Shown here: positions 25,289 to 37,900 of the stretch, one piece after another
Position numbering within the stretch: the first letter of the stretch is position 1
Layout: each line of letters starts with the position of its first letter
NCBI RefSeq assembly: GCF_028858725.1
Contig: NC_084763.1
Location: 496,001-560,000 of the forward strand
Source of the DNA: Colius striatus
Lineage: Eukaryota; Chordata; Aves; Coliiformes; Coliidae
Length of the DNA stretch: 64,000 nt
Reading direction: 5' to 3'
Made by a program: the position numbers and the translations under genes
The notes under the pieces: model-generated
Told to the model about the DNA's origin: nothing
The model's database searches: none
Seen by the model: only the letters and a program-made list of their open reading frames with translations

Positions 25289-28200
25289 TCAGGCAAGTGC
25301 TGGAATAAAGTACTGCAGTGAAACATCCTCGTGGAGCAAAATGAAGTGGACAATTCTTTTGCTTACAATATCTGTAAGGAGAAAAAAACCCACAGGAACC
25401 CAGTTTAAGGCAGGAAACACATTTTAAAACTGCATTTTCTACAGAATGACACCTCGAGGAGAGAATGCTTCTCCTGCTCCTGACAGAAGGATGACCAGTC
25501 GTGGTCCTTGAGGGTCTATGAAGCAGGACTAAAGAGTCTATGAAAGCTGATACCACAAAGGAAACATGTAATGTACAGGCCTATAATGTGATTTAAATCT
25601 TCCTCGGGAAATCACAGAATCTCAAGGGACTTCGAAAGCTCATCCAGTCCAACCCCTCTGCCAGAGAAGGGCCACCTAGAGTAGGTCACACAGAACATCT
25701 CCAGGTGGGTTTTGAATGTCTCCAGGGAAGGAGAATCCACTAGCATCTACACAAACCAGATGTTCTCAGGGAAAGCATACAGTTCTCAACACAGGCTTCT
25801 GCCAGCGAGAACGTACAGCTTCTATGGTTAGAGACACTAGCTGCATAAAAGCATTTTGGCATGACAATCAATTTTGTGCTGAATGTAAGAAAACATCTGA
25901 GAAAAAAGCCCCAAACCCAAACATGTCAGTAAATCCCAGCTTCTCTCCTAGAAAGCAGGGCTTTAAGACTCTCTAAAGAACACCTTGATATCAAAAACAA
26001 GAAGACACACAATTTGTCAGTCTGAGAATTCAACTTGATACTTGTAAAAGTGCCTGGCTTAACTTTTTGGAATGTTTTTTTTCCCTCCCCAAACACTTAA
26101 GGCCTGAAGCTTAAAACAGAAATATCACAAATCCTCAGGTATGGTAAAACCAGCAGAGTTTCACACAGACAATGCAGAAAACGTGCTCATCTGCTGAGTA
26201 TGGCAAACTACCATCCTTAAACAGGGCTGGCAAGCAGAGCTCTTGAACTTACTGCACAAGGCTTTTGTGGGATTGACCTGTTGCCCAGCAAGCAGCTGCT
26301 GCAGCTTCTTGATGTCTATGCGTGCCTCAGCCATGCTTTCCAGATCTCTGCCCTGAGTGGAACTCTGACACTCATCCTCCGATGCTGAAAGCGTAAGAAT
26401 ACAACATGTAGTCAAAATATCAGAAGCTTAAACACCTGTAAGGACAGACCTGGTAACCCCTGAAGAGCTGGAACTCCAACAGGCTGCTCTTCATAAACAG
26501 CAGTGCAAGAAAGAGAAAGTCAATTTCCCTATGAAGTTGTCAAGAGTACTGGAAAAGAGTCCCCCACAAACATGGCACAGCCACTGCCCACTTTTCTGTT
26601 TAAGGTTTCATTTGAAGACTTCCATGTACTTAATGCTATTGTGTAAGGAGTAACAGGGAGGCCACAGACAAGGAAACTTACCCCAGGGAGGATTTCCCAA
26701 GTCTTTAAAATGTGTTGTTACAGATACTAAGTCGGTTTCTATTTTCAAGTTCATTTCTCCACTCAGGTTTGCCTCAATCACCTGCAAAACAACCATGTTC
26801 CACGTTAGGCAAGCTGCTTCCACCCTGCAGAACTGAGGAGAATGAAGAACCTCCAGCTTATGTGAAGTCCCCCACACAGACACCCGAGACGGGCCTCATG
26901 CCATCGGCATTGCTTTCACAAAATCACCTGGAAGGCCTCCAGATGCTTTCCTGAAGGACCACAATTTCTTACCAGCTACAAAGAGTCTTGTACCAACACC
27001 ATGCCATGTTCTTTCAAGGATTCAGTACAAGGAGCACCCCCTTTCTGGGAAGCCCAGGACAAGCTTTTTAGTCTAAGTCCTAAAATAAACCCCACCATTA
27101 GTCTTCAGGTGCCTTTAGTTCAATGTCTGACCTATCCCACAACAAGATATAACACAGGGACACCAGTTTGGGCACCAGGGAAACACGCTATATCCGAGGT
27201 AAAACAAGGTCTGCAGAACACATACCGAAGCACCTTGACTTACAATAGAATTGCTGAGATTCCTCATCCTCTCCACAACATTCTTCATTGTTTTCAGCAC
27301 TGGTAGGTAAATACTGACCTAGAAAGAGGCAAGATCTGCATTGTCACAAATATTTCAAGTGTGGCTGGGATGCAATGTATTTATTTCTCCCTTCAGCCAC
27401 ATCTTCCTTTGGACTTGGTTATCTACTGAGAGCAAGCATCATAGTACTTAACTCAAGTCAGCCAAGGACTTGGGAGCAGAGGAACCCTTTACCACTACAA
27501 CAACAGGCCACTGCTCTAGCAGTGGCTTTAGACACGCTATCCCAAGTCTGCATTCCAATGGATACAAGTCTTTGCAGATAAGACTTTGTGAACCCACATC
27601 TCTGTTACTGAGCAGTTAACAGTTCCTGTAGCCAAAGAGGAAAGAACACGATTCCCGTGGTACCGTAATCATCTCCGGAGCTGTAGCAGTGTGAGTCAGA
27701 AAGAACGGAACAAAGAACAGAACAGGTTTCTATGGAGTCCTGAGCATTCAAATATCCTCAGCTATAGAGGTAGCAGACAGCCACAACCTCAAATAGGAGC
27801 ACATTTGCACAAAGCCCTCTCCTTGTAACTCTGCTAAGAGTCAAAAAGGATACAGAGAGGGCACCTGAAAATCAAGAGGAAACACACAGATACCAAATTC
27901 TGCCAGGCAGGCCATGAATTTCAAAACAAACATATTTCTTGGGCCACCTGGCACCTACACAGTGAAAACAGTCTAAATCAGTGTAGTTTGGAGGTGCTCT
28001 TGCCTCAAGCCATGTAAGTCCTTTGCCACTCCTTTCCTTCACCCTAAATATCATAGCAATGACCAGTAACCACCTCCTCAGTTTTGGCAGGTTCTGGACT
28101 CTCTTGTCGAGATGGAAGCCCCGTCCCATCCCTCTCCAAATCTCTCCCTTCCAGCCTTCCCTCCTGCTTTTCACCACCTCTCCAAAACCCAATGGGGTTC

Positions 28201-30327
28201 CACAGCAACAGCACTCCTCGTGCAACCTTCCCTTTCCTTGAGAAACAGGCAAACAAACAAAAGCTTACATCAAAGTCTGGCACGCTGGGCTCCCTGAAGT
28301 CGCTCCACAGCCTTCTGGGAATAACCCCCACAGGAATGTCGTGTGTCACAACCCGACTGCTGCTCGACAGGGATGGCTTGAGGGAGAGAGAGAGTGTTGC
28401 AGTTAGAGGCCCCAAGTTCTGAATGCAGGTTTGTCAGCCCCACTCTGGGAAATGCTGTCAGTGGGTGCCCCAGATTGTTTGTGTGCCACAGGTTCCCCCT
28501 GGTCTGCTGCTAAGCAGACTTCACTGCTGAACCAGCAACAGGCCGTGAGGTATCGGCTGTTAGTAGCTCTGTGCTGTCCTTGGAAATGAGGAGGGGAACC
28601 AGGGAAGAGGTAGTAGCAACAAAAAATCTGGAAGACAGCAGTTTGAAGTGGAATGGCAGGACAATCAAAAGCACCACAGAGACAAATACGACCCCAAAAC
28701 CTCCTTCACTCAATGGCTTCAATGCAATGACCCAAACAAGACTTGGAGAATGAACCAGTGGAGAAGAGCTGACACTAGAAGAGAGATGTATCAATCACGT
28801 GGCTTTCATTTTTCCTCCACCTTCCCCTTGCCTTTGGAAAATACAAAGCTAGCTCTGTGGTCTCCCAACCACAACGTCAGGAAAGGCCCGTGAAATGGAA
28901 AATGGCATGACTCTTCTATATTTAGCTTCCTAGAATCCCAGCAAACACCACCAAAGCTTCTACTTGATCTTAGCTAAAGCACTTAACTTTTAAAAGCTTT
29001 TTCTTAATAAAGAAGATAAAGGCACGGTTGCACTTACTAGCTCCACAGCAACTCTAAGACAGGGACAGTGCTTGTTAGTCAACTTAATCTTCACTGCCTT
29101 AGCATTCTGGGCAGTTTTTAATGCTCTCGACAGGTTCTCAGGTGCCAACTCTAAATAGATTTCATTGTGCTCAGCAGCTACTCCTTCCATCTGAAACTCA
29201 TCGAAGAAATTCCCCTGCAAGTTTTGAAGGTTGGGAAATAAAACAAAGCAATTAAAAAACCAAAATACTAAACCCAAAACAGACAGAGGGGCAATTTTTA
29301 CCTATCAGAGCTTAAGCTCAGAATGTCCTATGTGCAACAAGCTTTTCTCTGCCTGGCATCACTTGCAGGAACCACGCCAGGCTGCATAAGCATGAAGGCA
29401 CATCGCTTCAACCTAAGCCCGTCAATTTCAGGTTCTCCCCTATCACCTAGCGGTCCTCAAAACACAGAGTACAACAGCTGAGTAACACTCTCCTGTTCCC
29501 AGTTTTGGACATGCCCTTATGGCTCAGCACACAAGCTCTGGATCTCATGGCACTTACAAAGGTGGATGTCAAGAGGATGGGATAGCACTTTTTAACTGTT
29601 GTCTCCACTGACAGCACTAAGGGTAATGGCCATAAGCTGGAACACAGAAAGCTACACTTAAATATAGGGAAAAACTTGTTTACTATAAGGATGAGAGAGA
29701 GCCCTGGCCCAGGCTGCCCAGGGAGGGTGTGGAGGCTCCTTCTCGGGAGGTTTCCAAACCCGCCTGGACATGTTCCTGTGCCCCCTGAGCCAGGGGAACC
29801 TGCTGTAGCAGGGCCTGGGCCTGGAGAAGCTCTAAAGGCCCCTACCATACTATCATTCTGTGTCTAGCCAGAAACACCAGACAGCCCAGCAAACAGAGCA
29901 CCTTCAGCGACCGGCCAGGCCGTGACAGCGCTGTCAGGCAGGAGCCATGTGTGCAAGAAACGCCTCGTACACCAGACCCGCTCCGGTTTCAACCACGCGC
30001 GGTTACCCAAGTGCCCCGGGGCTCACCTGGCAGAGCTCGCACCACATACTGACGCCTCCATTGGCTACTTTGTCGGACAGGATGAAATACAGCTTGTCGA
30101 CCGTCAGCCGCAGGGTGCAGCTCTTGGCTAACTTGGCGATTGTGTTAATTACACCTGCCGGGAGGGACGGAACGTGACCCGCCGTAACCGCCTCACCCCT
30201 CTCCTCAGCGGACGGGGAGAAACCGCCGCCTCAGAGACCTCCCCGCGCCCCTTCCCAGGGCGCCGGCACACTCACGGCTGAAGTGGTTGAGGCAGGCGAG
30301 ATCCACGATCTTCGCCCGGAATCGCAT
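25289..30327 (-). CDS. HUS1: HUS1 checkpoint clamp component, complete, eight coding exons
   Basis: HUS1 is one subunit of the nuclear RAD9-RAD1-HUS1 (9-1-1) clamp, a PCNA-like ring loaded at damaged DNA that activates ATR signalling. Coding exons, in transcript order: 30276-30327, 30027-30154, 29038-29214, 28269-28376, 27244-27318, 26682-26781, 26253-26384, 25289-25371. They total 855 nt, i.e. 284 aa plus stop. Every intron is GT-AG and the phases are consistent. The protein begins [16 protein letters not shown]. It contains VSMWCEL, EFQMEGV and [20 protein letters not shown] in exons 2-3, [14 protein letters not shown] in exon 4, [18 protein letters not shown] in exon 5, [13 protein letters not shown] in exon 6 and [13 protein letters not shown] in exon 7, and ends [16 protein letters not shown]. 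These match the vertebrate family along its whole length. Human HUS1 is 280 aa; the four extra residues fall in the poorly conserved start of exon 7. The start has a GCCGCCATG Kozak context. No break was seen. Confidence 0.96.
25611..25742 (-). mobile_element. Short CR1 LINE 3' fragment in HUS1 intron 7
   Basis: Same family and orientation as the 8.1-kb copy: AATCACAGAATCTCAAGGGA, then CATCCAGTCCAACCCCTCTG, GCCACCTAGAGTAGGTCACA and TCTCCAGGGAAGGAGAATCC. It is about 130 bp and lies in the same transcriptional sense as HUS1, between the last two coding exons. Confidence 0.88.
29640..29866 (+). mobile_element. CR1 LINE 3' fragment in HUS1 intron 2
   Basis: Forward-oriented CR1 3' end. It contains CCAGGCTGCCCAGGGAGGGT, GGAGGTTTCCAAACCCGCCT, GGACATGTTCCTGTGCCCCC and the terminal ACCATACTATCATTCTGTG, which corresponds to the CR1 3' ATTCTATG repeat. 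It is antisense to HUS1 and truncated at the 5' end. Confidence 0.85.
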
Positions 30328-30930
30328 GGCGGCGGGACACGCGCGGCCTCAGCCGCCGCCGGCCTCCCGTCAGCCGCGCCGCCTCCCCTCAGCCGCGCCG
30401 GCCTCCCCTCAGCCGCGCCGCCTTCCCCTCAGCCGCCGCCGCCGCCTCCCCTCAGCAGCCGCGCCGCCTCCCCTCAGCCGCGCCGCCTCCCCACAGCAGC
30501 CGCGCCGCCTTCCCCTCAGCCGCCGCCGCCGGCCTCCCCTCAGCCGCCGCCGGCCTCCCCTCAGCCGCCGCCGGCCTCCCCTCAGCCGCCGCGCCGCCTT
30601 CCCCTCAGCCGCCGCCGCCGGCCTCCCCTCAGCCGCGCCGCCTCCCCTCAGCCGCGCCGCCTCCCCTCAGCCGCGCCGGCCGCAGCGGGCCACAGCGCCC
30701 GGGCAGCGTGGCCGAGGGCTCGCCGAGAAAAGCGAGCGCTGACGCCGCTGCCTCCGAGGAAACCGCTGTTTCCTCGTCCGAGCGATTGTCGCGTCGCTGC
30801 AGCCGCCGGGGCGCAGCGCCGGAGCGGCAGCTTCGCCCAGCAGCGCGGATACACCCCACCGGGCCCGCGGCTCCGACAGCAAAAAGCTGCGCTGCAGGGG
30901 GGCGCCTGAGAGTAGCCGGAAAGAGCCGAG
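30328..30930 (-). promoter_or_regulatory. HUS1 CpG-island promoter / 5' UTR region
   Basis: The 600 bp directly upstream of the HUS1 ATG is very GC- and CpG-rich. No TATA box is evident, as is usual for a housekeeping CpG-island promoter. It includes a tandem minisatellite (30345-30684), a 9-bp inverted repeat (30755-30776) and unique sequence up to the start of the 48-bp array. The transcription start cannot be placed from sequence. Transcription upstream and antisense to HUS1 would run directly into the array. Confidence 0.65.
30345..30684. repeat. GC-rich promoter minisatellite, about 16 copies of 18-24 bp
   Basis: Imperfect tandem copies of a unit built on CCTCCCCTCAGCCGC followed by GCC or CGCC. 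Copy length varies between about 18 and 24 bp because of a variable run of GCC/GCG triplets, and three consecutive 21-bp copies lie near 30531-30593. It begins about 18 bp upstream of the HUS1 ATG, so it probably occupies the 5' UTR and/or core promoter. It is unrelated in sequence to the 48-bp array that follows. Confidence 0.9.
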
Positions 30931-31989
30931 GGGGCCCGGAACGAGCCGAGCTCGGTGGCACTTCCGAACCGAGCCGAACGAAAACGGAAAGAGCCGAGCT
31001 CGGCGGCACTTCCGAACCGAGCCGGAAAGAGCCGGAAAGAGCCGAGCTCGGCGGCACTTCCGAACCGAGCCGAACGGAGCCGGAACGAGCCGAGCTCGGC
31101 GGCACTTCCGAACCGAGCCGGAAAGAGCCGGAAAGAGCCGAGCTCGGCGGCACTTCCGAACCGAGCCGGAAAGAGCCGGAACGAGCCGAGCTCGGCGGCA
31201 CTTCCGAACCGAGCCGGAAAGAGCCGGAAAGAGCCGAGCTCGGCGGCACTTCCGAGCCGAGCCGGAAAGAGCCGGAACGAGCCGAGCTCGGCGGCACTTC
31301 CGAACCGAGCCGAACGGAGCCGGAACGAGCCGAGCTCGGCGGCACTTCCGAACCGAGCCGGAAAGAGCCGGAAAGAACCGAGCTCGGCGACACTTCCGAG
31401 CCGAGCCGGAAAGAGCCGGAAAGAGCCGAGCTCGGCGGCACTTCCGAACCGAGCCGGAAAGAGCCGGAACGAGCCGAGCTCGGCGGCACTTCCGAACCGA
31501 GCCGGAAAGAGCCGGAAAGAGCCGAGCTCGGCGGCACTTCCGAGCCGAGCCGGAAAGAGCCGGAACGAGCCGAGCTCGGCGGCACTTCCGAACCGAGCCG
31601 GAAAGAGCCGGAACGAGCCGAGCTCGGCGGCACTTCCGAACCGAGCCGGAAAGAGCCGGAAAGAGCCGAGCTCGGCGGCACTTCCGAACCGAGCCGAACG
31701 GAGCCGGAAAGAGCCGAGCTCGGCGGCACTTCCGAACCGAGCCGGAACGAGCCGGAACGAGCCGAGCTCGGCGGCACTTCCGAACCGAGCCGGAAAGAGC
31801 CGGAAAGAGCCGAGCTCGGCGGCACTTCCGAAGCGAGCCGAACCGAGCCGGAAAGAGCCGAGCTCGGCGGCACTTCCGAACCGAGCCGAACGGAGCCGGA
31901 ACGAGCCGAGCTCGGCGGCACTTCCGAACCGAGCCGGACGGAGCCGGAACGAGCCGAGCTCGGCGGCACTTCCGAACCGAGCCGGAAAG

Positions 31990-34900
31990 AGCCGGAACGA
32001 GCCGAGCTCGGAGGCACTTCCGAGCCGAGCCGGAAAGAGCCGGAAAGAGCCGAGCTCGGCGGCACTTCCGAACCGAGCCGAACCGAGCCGGAACGAGCCG
32101 AGCTCGGCGGCACTTCCGAACCGAGCCGGAACGAGCCGGAAAGAGCCGAGCTCGGCGGCACTTCCGAACGGAGCCGAACGGAGCCGGAACGAGCCGAGCT
32201 CGGCGGCACTTCCGAACCGAGCCGAACGGAGCCGGAACGAGCCGAGCTCGGCGGCACTTCCGAACCGAGCCGAACCGAGCCGGAAAGAGCCGAGCTCGGC
32301 GGCACTTCCGAACCGAGCCGGAAAGAGCCGGAAAGAGCCGAGCTCGGCGGCACTTCCGAACCGAGCCGGAAAGAGCCGGAAAGAGCCGAGCTCGGCGGCA
32401 CTTCCGAACCGAGCCGAACGGAAACGGAAAGAGCCGAGCTCGGCGGCACTTCCGAACCGAGCCGGAAAGAGCCGGAACGAGCCGAGCTCGGCGGCACTTC
32501 CGAACCGAGCCGGAAAGAGCCGGAAAGAGCCGAGCTCGGCGGCACATCCGAACCGAGCCGAACCGAGCCGGAAAGAGCCGAGCTCGGCGGCACTTTCGAA
32601 CCGAGCCGAACGGAGCCGGAACGAGCCGAGCTCGGCGGCACTTCCGAACCGAGCCGGAAAGAGCCGGAACGAGCCGAGCTCGGCGGCACTTCCGAACCGA
32701 GCCGGAAAGAGCCGGAAAGAGCCGAGCTCGGCGGCACTTCCGAACCGAGCCGGAACGAGCCGGAAAGAGCCGAGCTCGGCGGCACTTCCGAACCGAGCCG
32801 AACCGAGCCGGAAAGAGCCGAGCTCGGCGGCACTTTCGAACCGAGCCGAACGGAGCCGGAACGAGCCGAGCTCGGCGGCACTTCCGAACCGAGCCGAACC
32901 GAGCCGGAAAGAGCCGAGCTCGGCGGCACTTCCGAAGCGAGCCGAACCGAGCCGGAAAGAGCCGAGCTCGGCGGCACTTCCGAAGCGAGCCGGAACGAGC
33001 CGGAAAGAGCCGAGCTCGGCGGCACTTCCGAACCGAGCCGGAAAGAGCCGGAACGAGCCGAGCTCGGCGGCACTTCCGAAGCGAGCCGGAAAGAGCCGGA
33101 AAGAGCCGAGCTCGGCGGCACTTCCGAACCGAGCCGAACGGAAACGGAAAGAGCCGAGCTCGGCGGCACTTCCGAACCGAGCCGGAACGAGCCGGAACGA
33201 TCCGAGCTCGGCGGCACTTCCGAACCGAGCCGGAACGAGCCGGAAAGGGCCGAGCTCGGCGGCACTTCCGAACCGAGCCGGACGGAGCCGGAAAGAGCCG
33301 AGCTCGGCGGCACTTCCGAACCGAGCCGGAAAGAGCCGGAAAGAGCCGAGCTCGGCGGCACTTCCGAACCGAGCCGGACGGAGCCGGAAAGAGCCGAGCT
33401 CGGCGGCACTTCCGAACCGAGCCGGAAAGAGCCGGAAAGAGCCGAGCTCGGCGGCACTTCCGAACCGAGCCGGACCGAGCCGGAAAGAGCCGAGCTCGGC
33501 GGCACTTCCGAACGGAGCCGAACGGAGCCGGAACGAGCCGAGCTCGGCGGCACTTCCGAACCGAGCCGGAAAGAGCCGGAAAGAGCCGAGCTCGGCGGCA
33601 CATCCGAACCGAGCCGAACCGAGCCGGAAAGAGCCGAGCTCGGCGGCACATCCGAACCGAGCCGGAAAGAGCCGGAAAGAGCCGAGCTCGGCGGCACTTC
33701 CGAATCGAGCCGAACCGAGCCGGAAAGAGCCGAGCTCGGCGGCACTTCCGAACCGAGCCGAACGGAGCCGGAAAGAGCCGAGCTCGGCGGCACTTCCGAA
33801 CCGAGCCGAACGGAGCCGGAACGAGCCGAGCTGGGCGGCACTTCCGAACGGAGCCGGAAAGAGCCGGAAAGAGCCGAGCTCGGCGGCACTTCCGAACCGA
33901 GCCGAACCGAGCCGGAACGAGCCGAGCTCGGCGGCACTTCCGAACCGAACCGAACGGAGCCGGAAAGAGCCGAGCTCGGCGGCACTTCCGAACCGAGCCG
34001 AACGGAGCCGGAACGAGCCGAGCTCGGCGGCACTTCCGAACCGAGCCGGAAAGAGCCGGAACGAGCCGAGCTCGGCGGCACTTCCGAACCGAGCCGAACG
34101 GAGCCGGAACGAGCCGAGCTCGGCGGCACTTCCGAACCGAGCCGGACGGAAACGGAAAGAGCCGAGCTCGGCGGCACTTCCGAAGCGAGCCGGAAAGAGC
34201 CGGAAAGAGCCGAGCTCGGCGGCACTTCCGAACCGAGCCGGAACGAGCCGGAAAGAGCCGAGCTCGGCGGCACTTCCGAACCGAGCCGGAACGAGCCGGA
34301 AAGAGCCGAGCTCGGCGGCACTTCCGAACCGAGCCGGAAAGAGCCGGAACGAGCCGAGCTCGGCGGCACTTCCGAACCGAGCCGGAAAGAGTCGAGCTCG
34401 GCGGCACTTCCGAACCGAGCCGAACGGAGCCGGAACGAGCCGAGCTCGGCGGCACTTCCGAACCGAGCCGGAAAGAGCCGGAAAGAGCCGAGCTCGGCGG
34501 CACTTCCGAACCGAGCCGAACCGAGCCGGAACGAGCCGAGCTCGGCGGCACTTCCGAACCGAACCGAACGGAGCCGGAAAGAGCCGAGCTCGGCGGCACT
34601 TCCGAACCGAGCCGGAAAGAGCCGGAACGAGCCGAGCTCGGCGGCACTTCCGAACCGAGCCGAACCGAGCCGGAACGAGCCGAGCTCGGCGGCACTTCCG
34701 AACCGAGCCGAACGGAAACGGAAAGAGCCGAGCTCGGCGGCACTTCCGAACCGAGCCGGAAAGAGCCGGAAAGAGCCGAGCTCGGCGGCACTTCCGAACC
34801 GAGCCGGAACGAGCCGGAAAGAGCCGAGCTCGGCGGCACTTCCGAACCGAGCCGGAACGAGCCGGAAAGAGCCGAGCTCGGCGGCACTTCCGAACCGAGC

Positions 34901-37900
34901 CGGAAAGAGCCGGAACGAGCCGAGCTCGGCGGCACTTCCGAACCGAGCCGAACCGAGCCGGAAAGAGCCGAGCTCGGCGGCACTTCCGAACCGAGCCGGA
35001 AAGAGCCGGAACGAGCCGAGCTCGGCGGCACTTCCGAACCGAGCCGGAACGAGCCGGAAAGAGCCGAGCTCGGCGGCACATCCGAACCGAGCCGGAAAGA
35101 GCCGGAACGAGCCGAGCTCGGCGGCACTTCCGAACCGAGCCGAACCGAGCCGGAAAGAGCCGAGCTCGGCGGCACTTTCGAACCGAGCCGAACGGAGCCG
35201 GAACGAGCCGAGCTCGGCGGCACTTCCGAACCGAGCCGGAAAGAGCCGGAACGAGCCGAGCTCGGCGGCACTTCCGAACCGAGCCGGAAAGAGCCGGAAA
35301 GAGCCGAGCTCGGCGGCACTTCCGAACCGAGCCGGAACGAGCCGGAAAGAGCCGAGCTCGGCGGCACTTCCGAACCGAGCCGAACCGAGCCGGAAAGAGC
35401 CGAGCTCGGCGGCACTTTCGAACCGAGCCGAACGGAGCCGGAACGAGCCGAGCTCGGCGGCACTTCCGAACCGAGCCGAACCGAGCCGGAAAGAGCCGAG
35501 CTCGGCGGCACTTCCGAAGCGAGCCGAACCGAGCCGGAAAGAGCCGAGCTCGGCGGCACTTCCGAAGCGAGCCGGAACGAGCCGGAAAGAGCCGAGCTCG
35601 GCGGCACTTCCGAACCGAGCCGGAAAGAGCCGGAACGAGCCGAGCTCGGCGGCACTTCCGAAGCGAGCCGGAAAGAGCCGGAAAGAGCCGAGCTCGGCGG
35701 CACTTCCGAACCGAGCCGAACGGAAACGGAAAGAGCCGAGCTCGGCGGCACTTCCGAACCGAGCCGGAACGAGCCGGAACGATCCGAGCTCGGCGGCACT
35801 TCCGAACCGAGCCGGAACGAGCCGGAAAGGGCCGAGCTCGGCGGCACTTCCGAACCGAGCCGGACGGAGCCGGAAAGAGCCGAGCTCGGCGGCACTTCCG
35901 AACCGAGCCGGAAAGAGCCGGAAAGAGCCGAGCTCGGCGGCACTTCCGAACCGAGCCGGACGGAGCCGGAAAGAGCCGAGCTCGGCGGCACTTCCGAACG
36001 GAGCCGAACGGAGCCGGAACGAGCCGAGCTCGGCGGCACTTCCGAACCGAGCCGGAAAGAGCCGGAAAGAGCCGAGCTCGGCGGCACATCCGAACCGAGC
36101 CGAACCGAGCCGGAAAGAGCCGAGCTCGGCGGCACATCCGAACCGAGCAGGAAAGAGCCGGAAAGAGCCGAGCTCGGCGGCACTTCCGAATCGAGCCGAA
36201 CCGAGCCGGAAAGAGCCGAGCTCGGCGGCACTTCCGAACCGAGCCGAACGGAGCCGGAAAGAGCCGAGCTCGGCGGCACTTCCGAACCGAGCCGAACGGA
36301 GCCGGAACGAGCCGAGCTGGGCGGCACTTCCGAACGGAGCCGGAAAGAGCCGGAAAGAGCCGAGCTCGGCGGCACTTCCGAACCGAGCCGAACCGAGCCG
36401 GAACGAGCCGAGCTCGGCGGCACTTCCGAACCGAACCGAACGGAGCCGGAAAGAGCCGAGCTCGGCGGCACTTCCGAACCGAGCCGAACGGAGCCGGAAC
36501 GAGCCGAGCTCGGCGGCACTTCCGAACCGAGCCGGAAAGAGCCGGAACGAGCCGAGCTCGGCGGCACTTCCGAACCGAGCCGAACGGAGCCGGAACGAGC
36601 CGAGCTCGGCGGCACTTCCGAACCGAGCCGGACGGAAACGGAAAGAGCCGAGCTCGGCGGCACTTCCGAAGCGAGCCGGAAAGAGCCGGAAAGAGCCGAG
36701 CTCGGCGGCACTTCCGAACCGAGCCGGAACGAGCCGGAAAGAGCCGAGCTCGGCGGCACTTCCGAACCGAGCCGGAACGAGCCGGAAAGAGCCGAGCTCG
36801 GCGGCACTTCCGAACCGAGCCGGAAAGAGCCGGAACGAGCCGAGCTCGGCGGCACTTCCGAACCGAGCCGGAAAGAGTCGAGCTCGGCGGCACTTCCGAA
36901 CCGAGCCGAACGGAGCCGGAACGAGCCGAGCTCGGCGGCACTTCCGAACCGAGCCGGAAAGAGCCGGAAAGAGCCGAGCTCGGCGGCACTTCCGAACCGA
37001 GCCGAACCGAGCCGGAACGAGCCGAGCTCGGCGGCACTTCCGAACCGAACCGAACGGAGCCGGAAAGAGCCGAGCTCGGCGGCACTTCCGAACCGAGCCG
37101 GAAAGAGCCGGAACGAGCCGAGCTCGGCGGCACTTCCGAACCGAGCCGAACCGAGCCGGAACGAGCCGAGCTCGGCGGCACTTCCGAACCGAGCCGAACG
37201 GAAACGGAAAGAGCCGAGCTCGGCGGCACTTCCGAAGCGAGCCGGAAAGAGCCGGAAAGAGCCGAGCTCGGCGGCACTTCCGAACCGAGCCGGAACGAGC
37301 CGGAAAGAGCCGAGCTCGGCGGCACTTCCGAACCGAGCCGGAACGAGCCGGAAAGAGCCGAGCTCGGCGGCACTTCCGAACCGAGCCGGAAAGAGCCGGA
37401 ACGAGCCGAGCTCGGCGGCACTTCCGAACCGAGCCGAACCGAGCCGGAAAGAGCCGAGCTCGGCGGCACTTCCGAACCGAGCCGGAAAGAGCCGGAACGA
37501 GCCGAGCTCGGCGGCACTTCCGAACCGAGCCGGAACGAGCCGGAAAGAGCCGAGCTCGGCGGCACATCCGAACCGAGCCGGAAAGAGCCGGAACGAGCCG
37601 AGCTCGGCGGCACTTCCGAACCGAGCCGGAAAGAGCCGGAACGAGCCGAGCTCGGCGGCACTTCCGAACCGAGCCGGAAACAGTCGAGCTCGGCGGCACT
37701 TCCGAACCGAGCCGGAAAGAGCCGGAACGAGCCGAGCTCGGCGGCACTTCCGAACCGAGCCGGACGGAGCCGGAAAGAGCCGAGCTCGGCGGCACTTCCG
37801 AACCGAGCCGGAAAGAGCCGGAAAGAGCCGAGCTCGGCGGCACTTCCGAACCGAGCCGAACCGAGCCGGAATGAGCCGAGCTCGGCGGCACTTCCGAACC

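Noticed and set aside
25005-25556. 183-codon minus-strand frame across the last HUS1 exon
   Set aside because: It is another frame over HUS1 exon 8, intron and 3' UTR; the true HUS1 frame is fixed by splice phase and homology.
30283-30909. Proline/alanine/arginine-rich open frames through the HUS1 promoter
   Set aside because: They are antisense to HUS1 exon 1 and made of the GC-rich minisatellite; this is compositional openness only.
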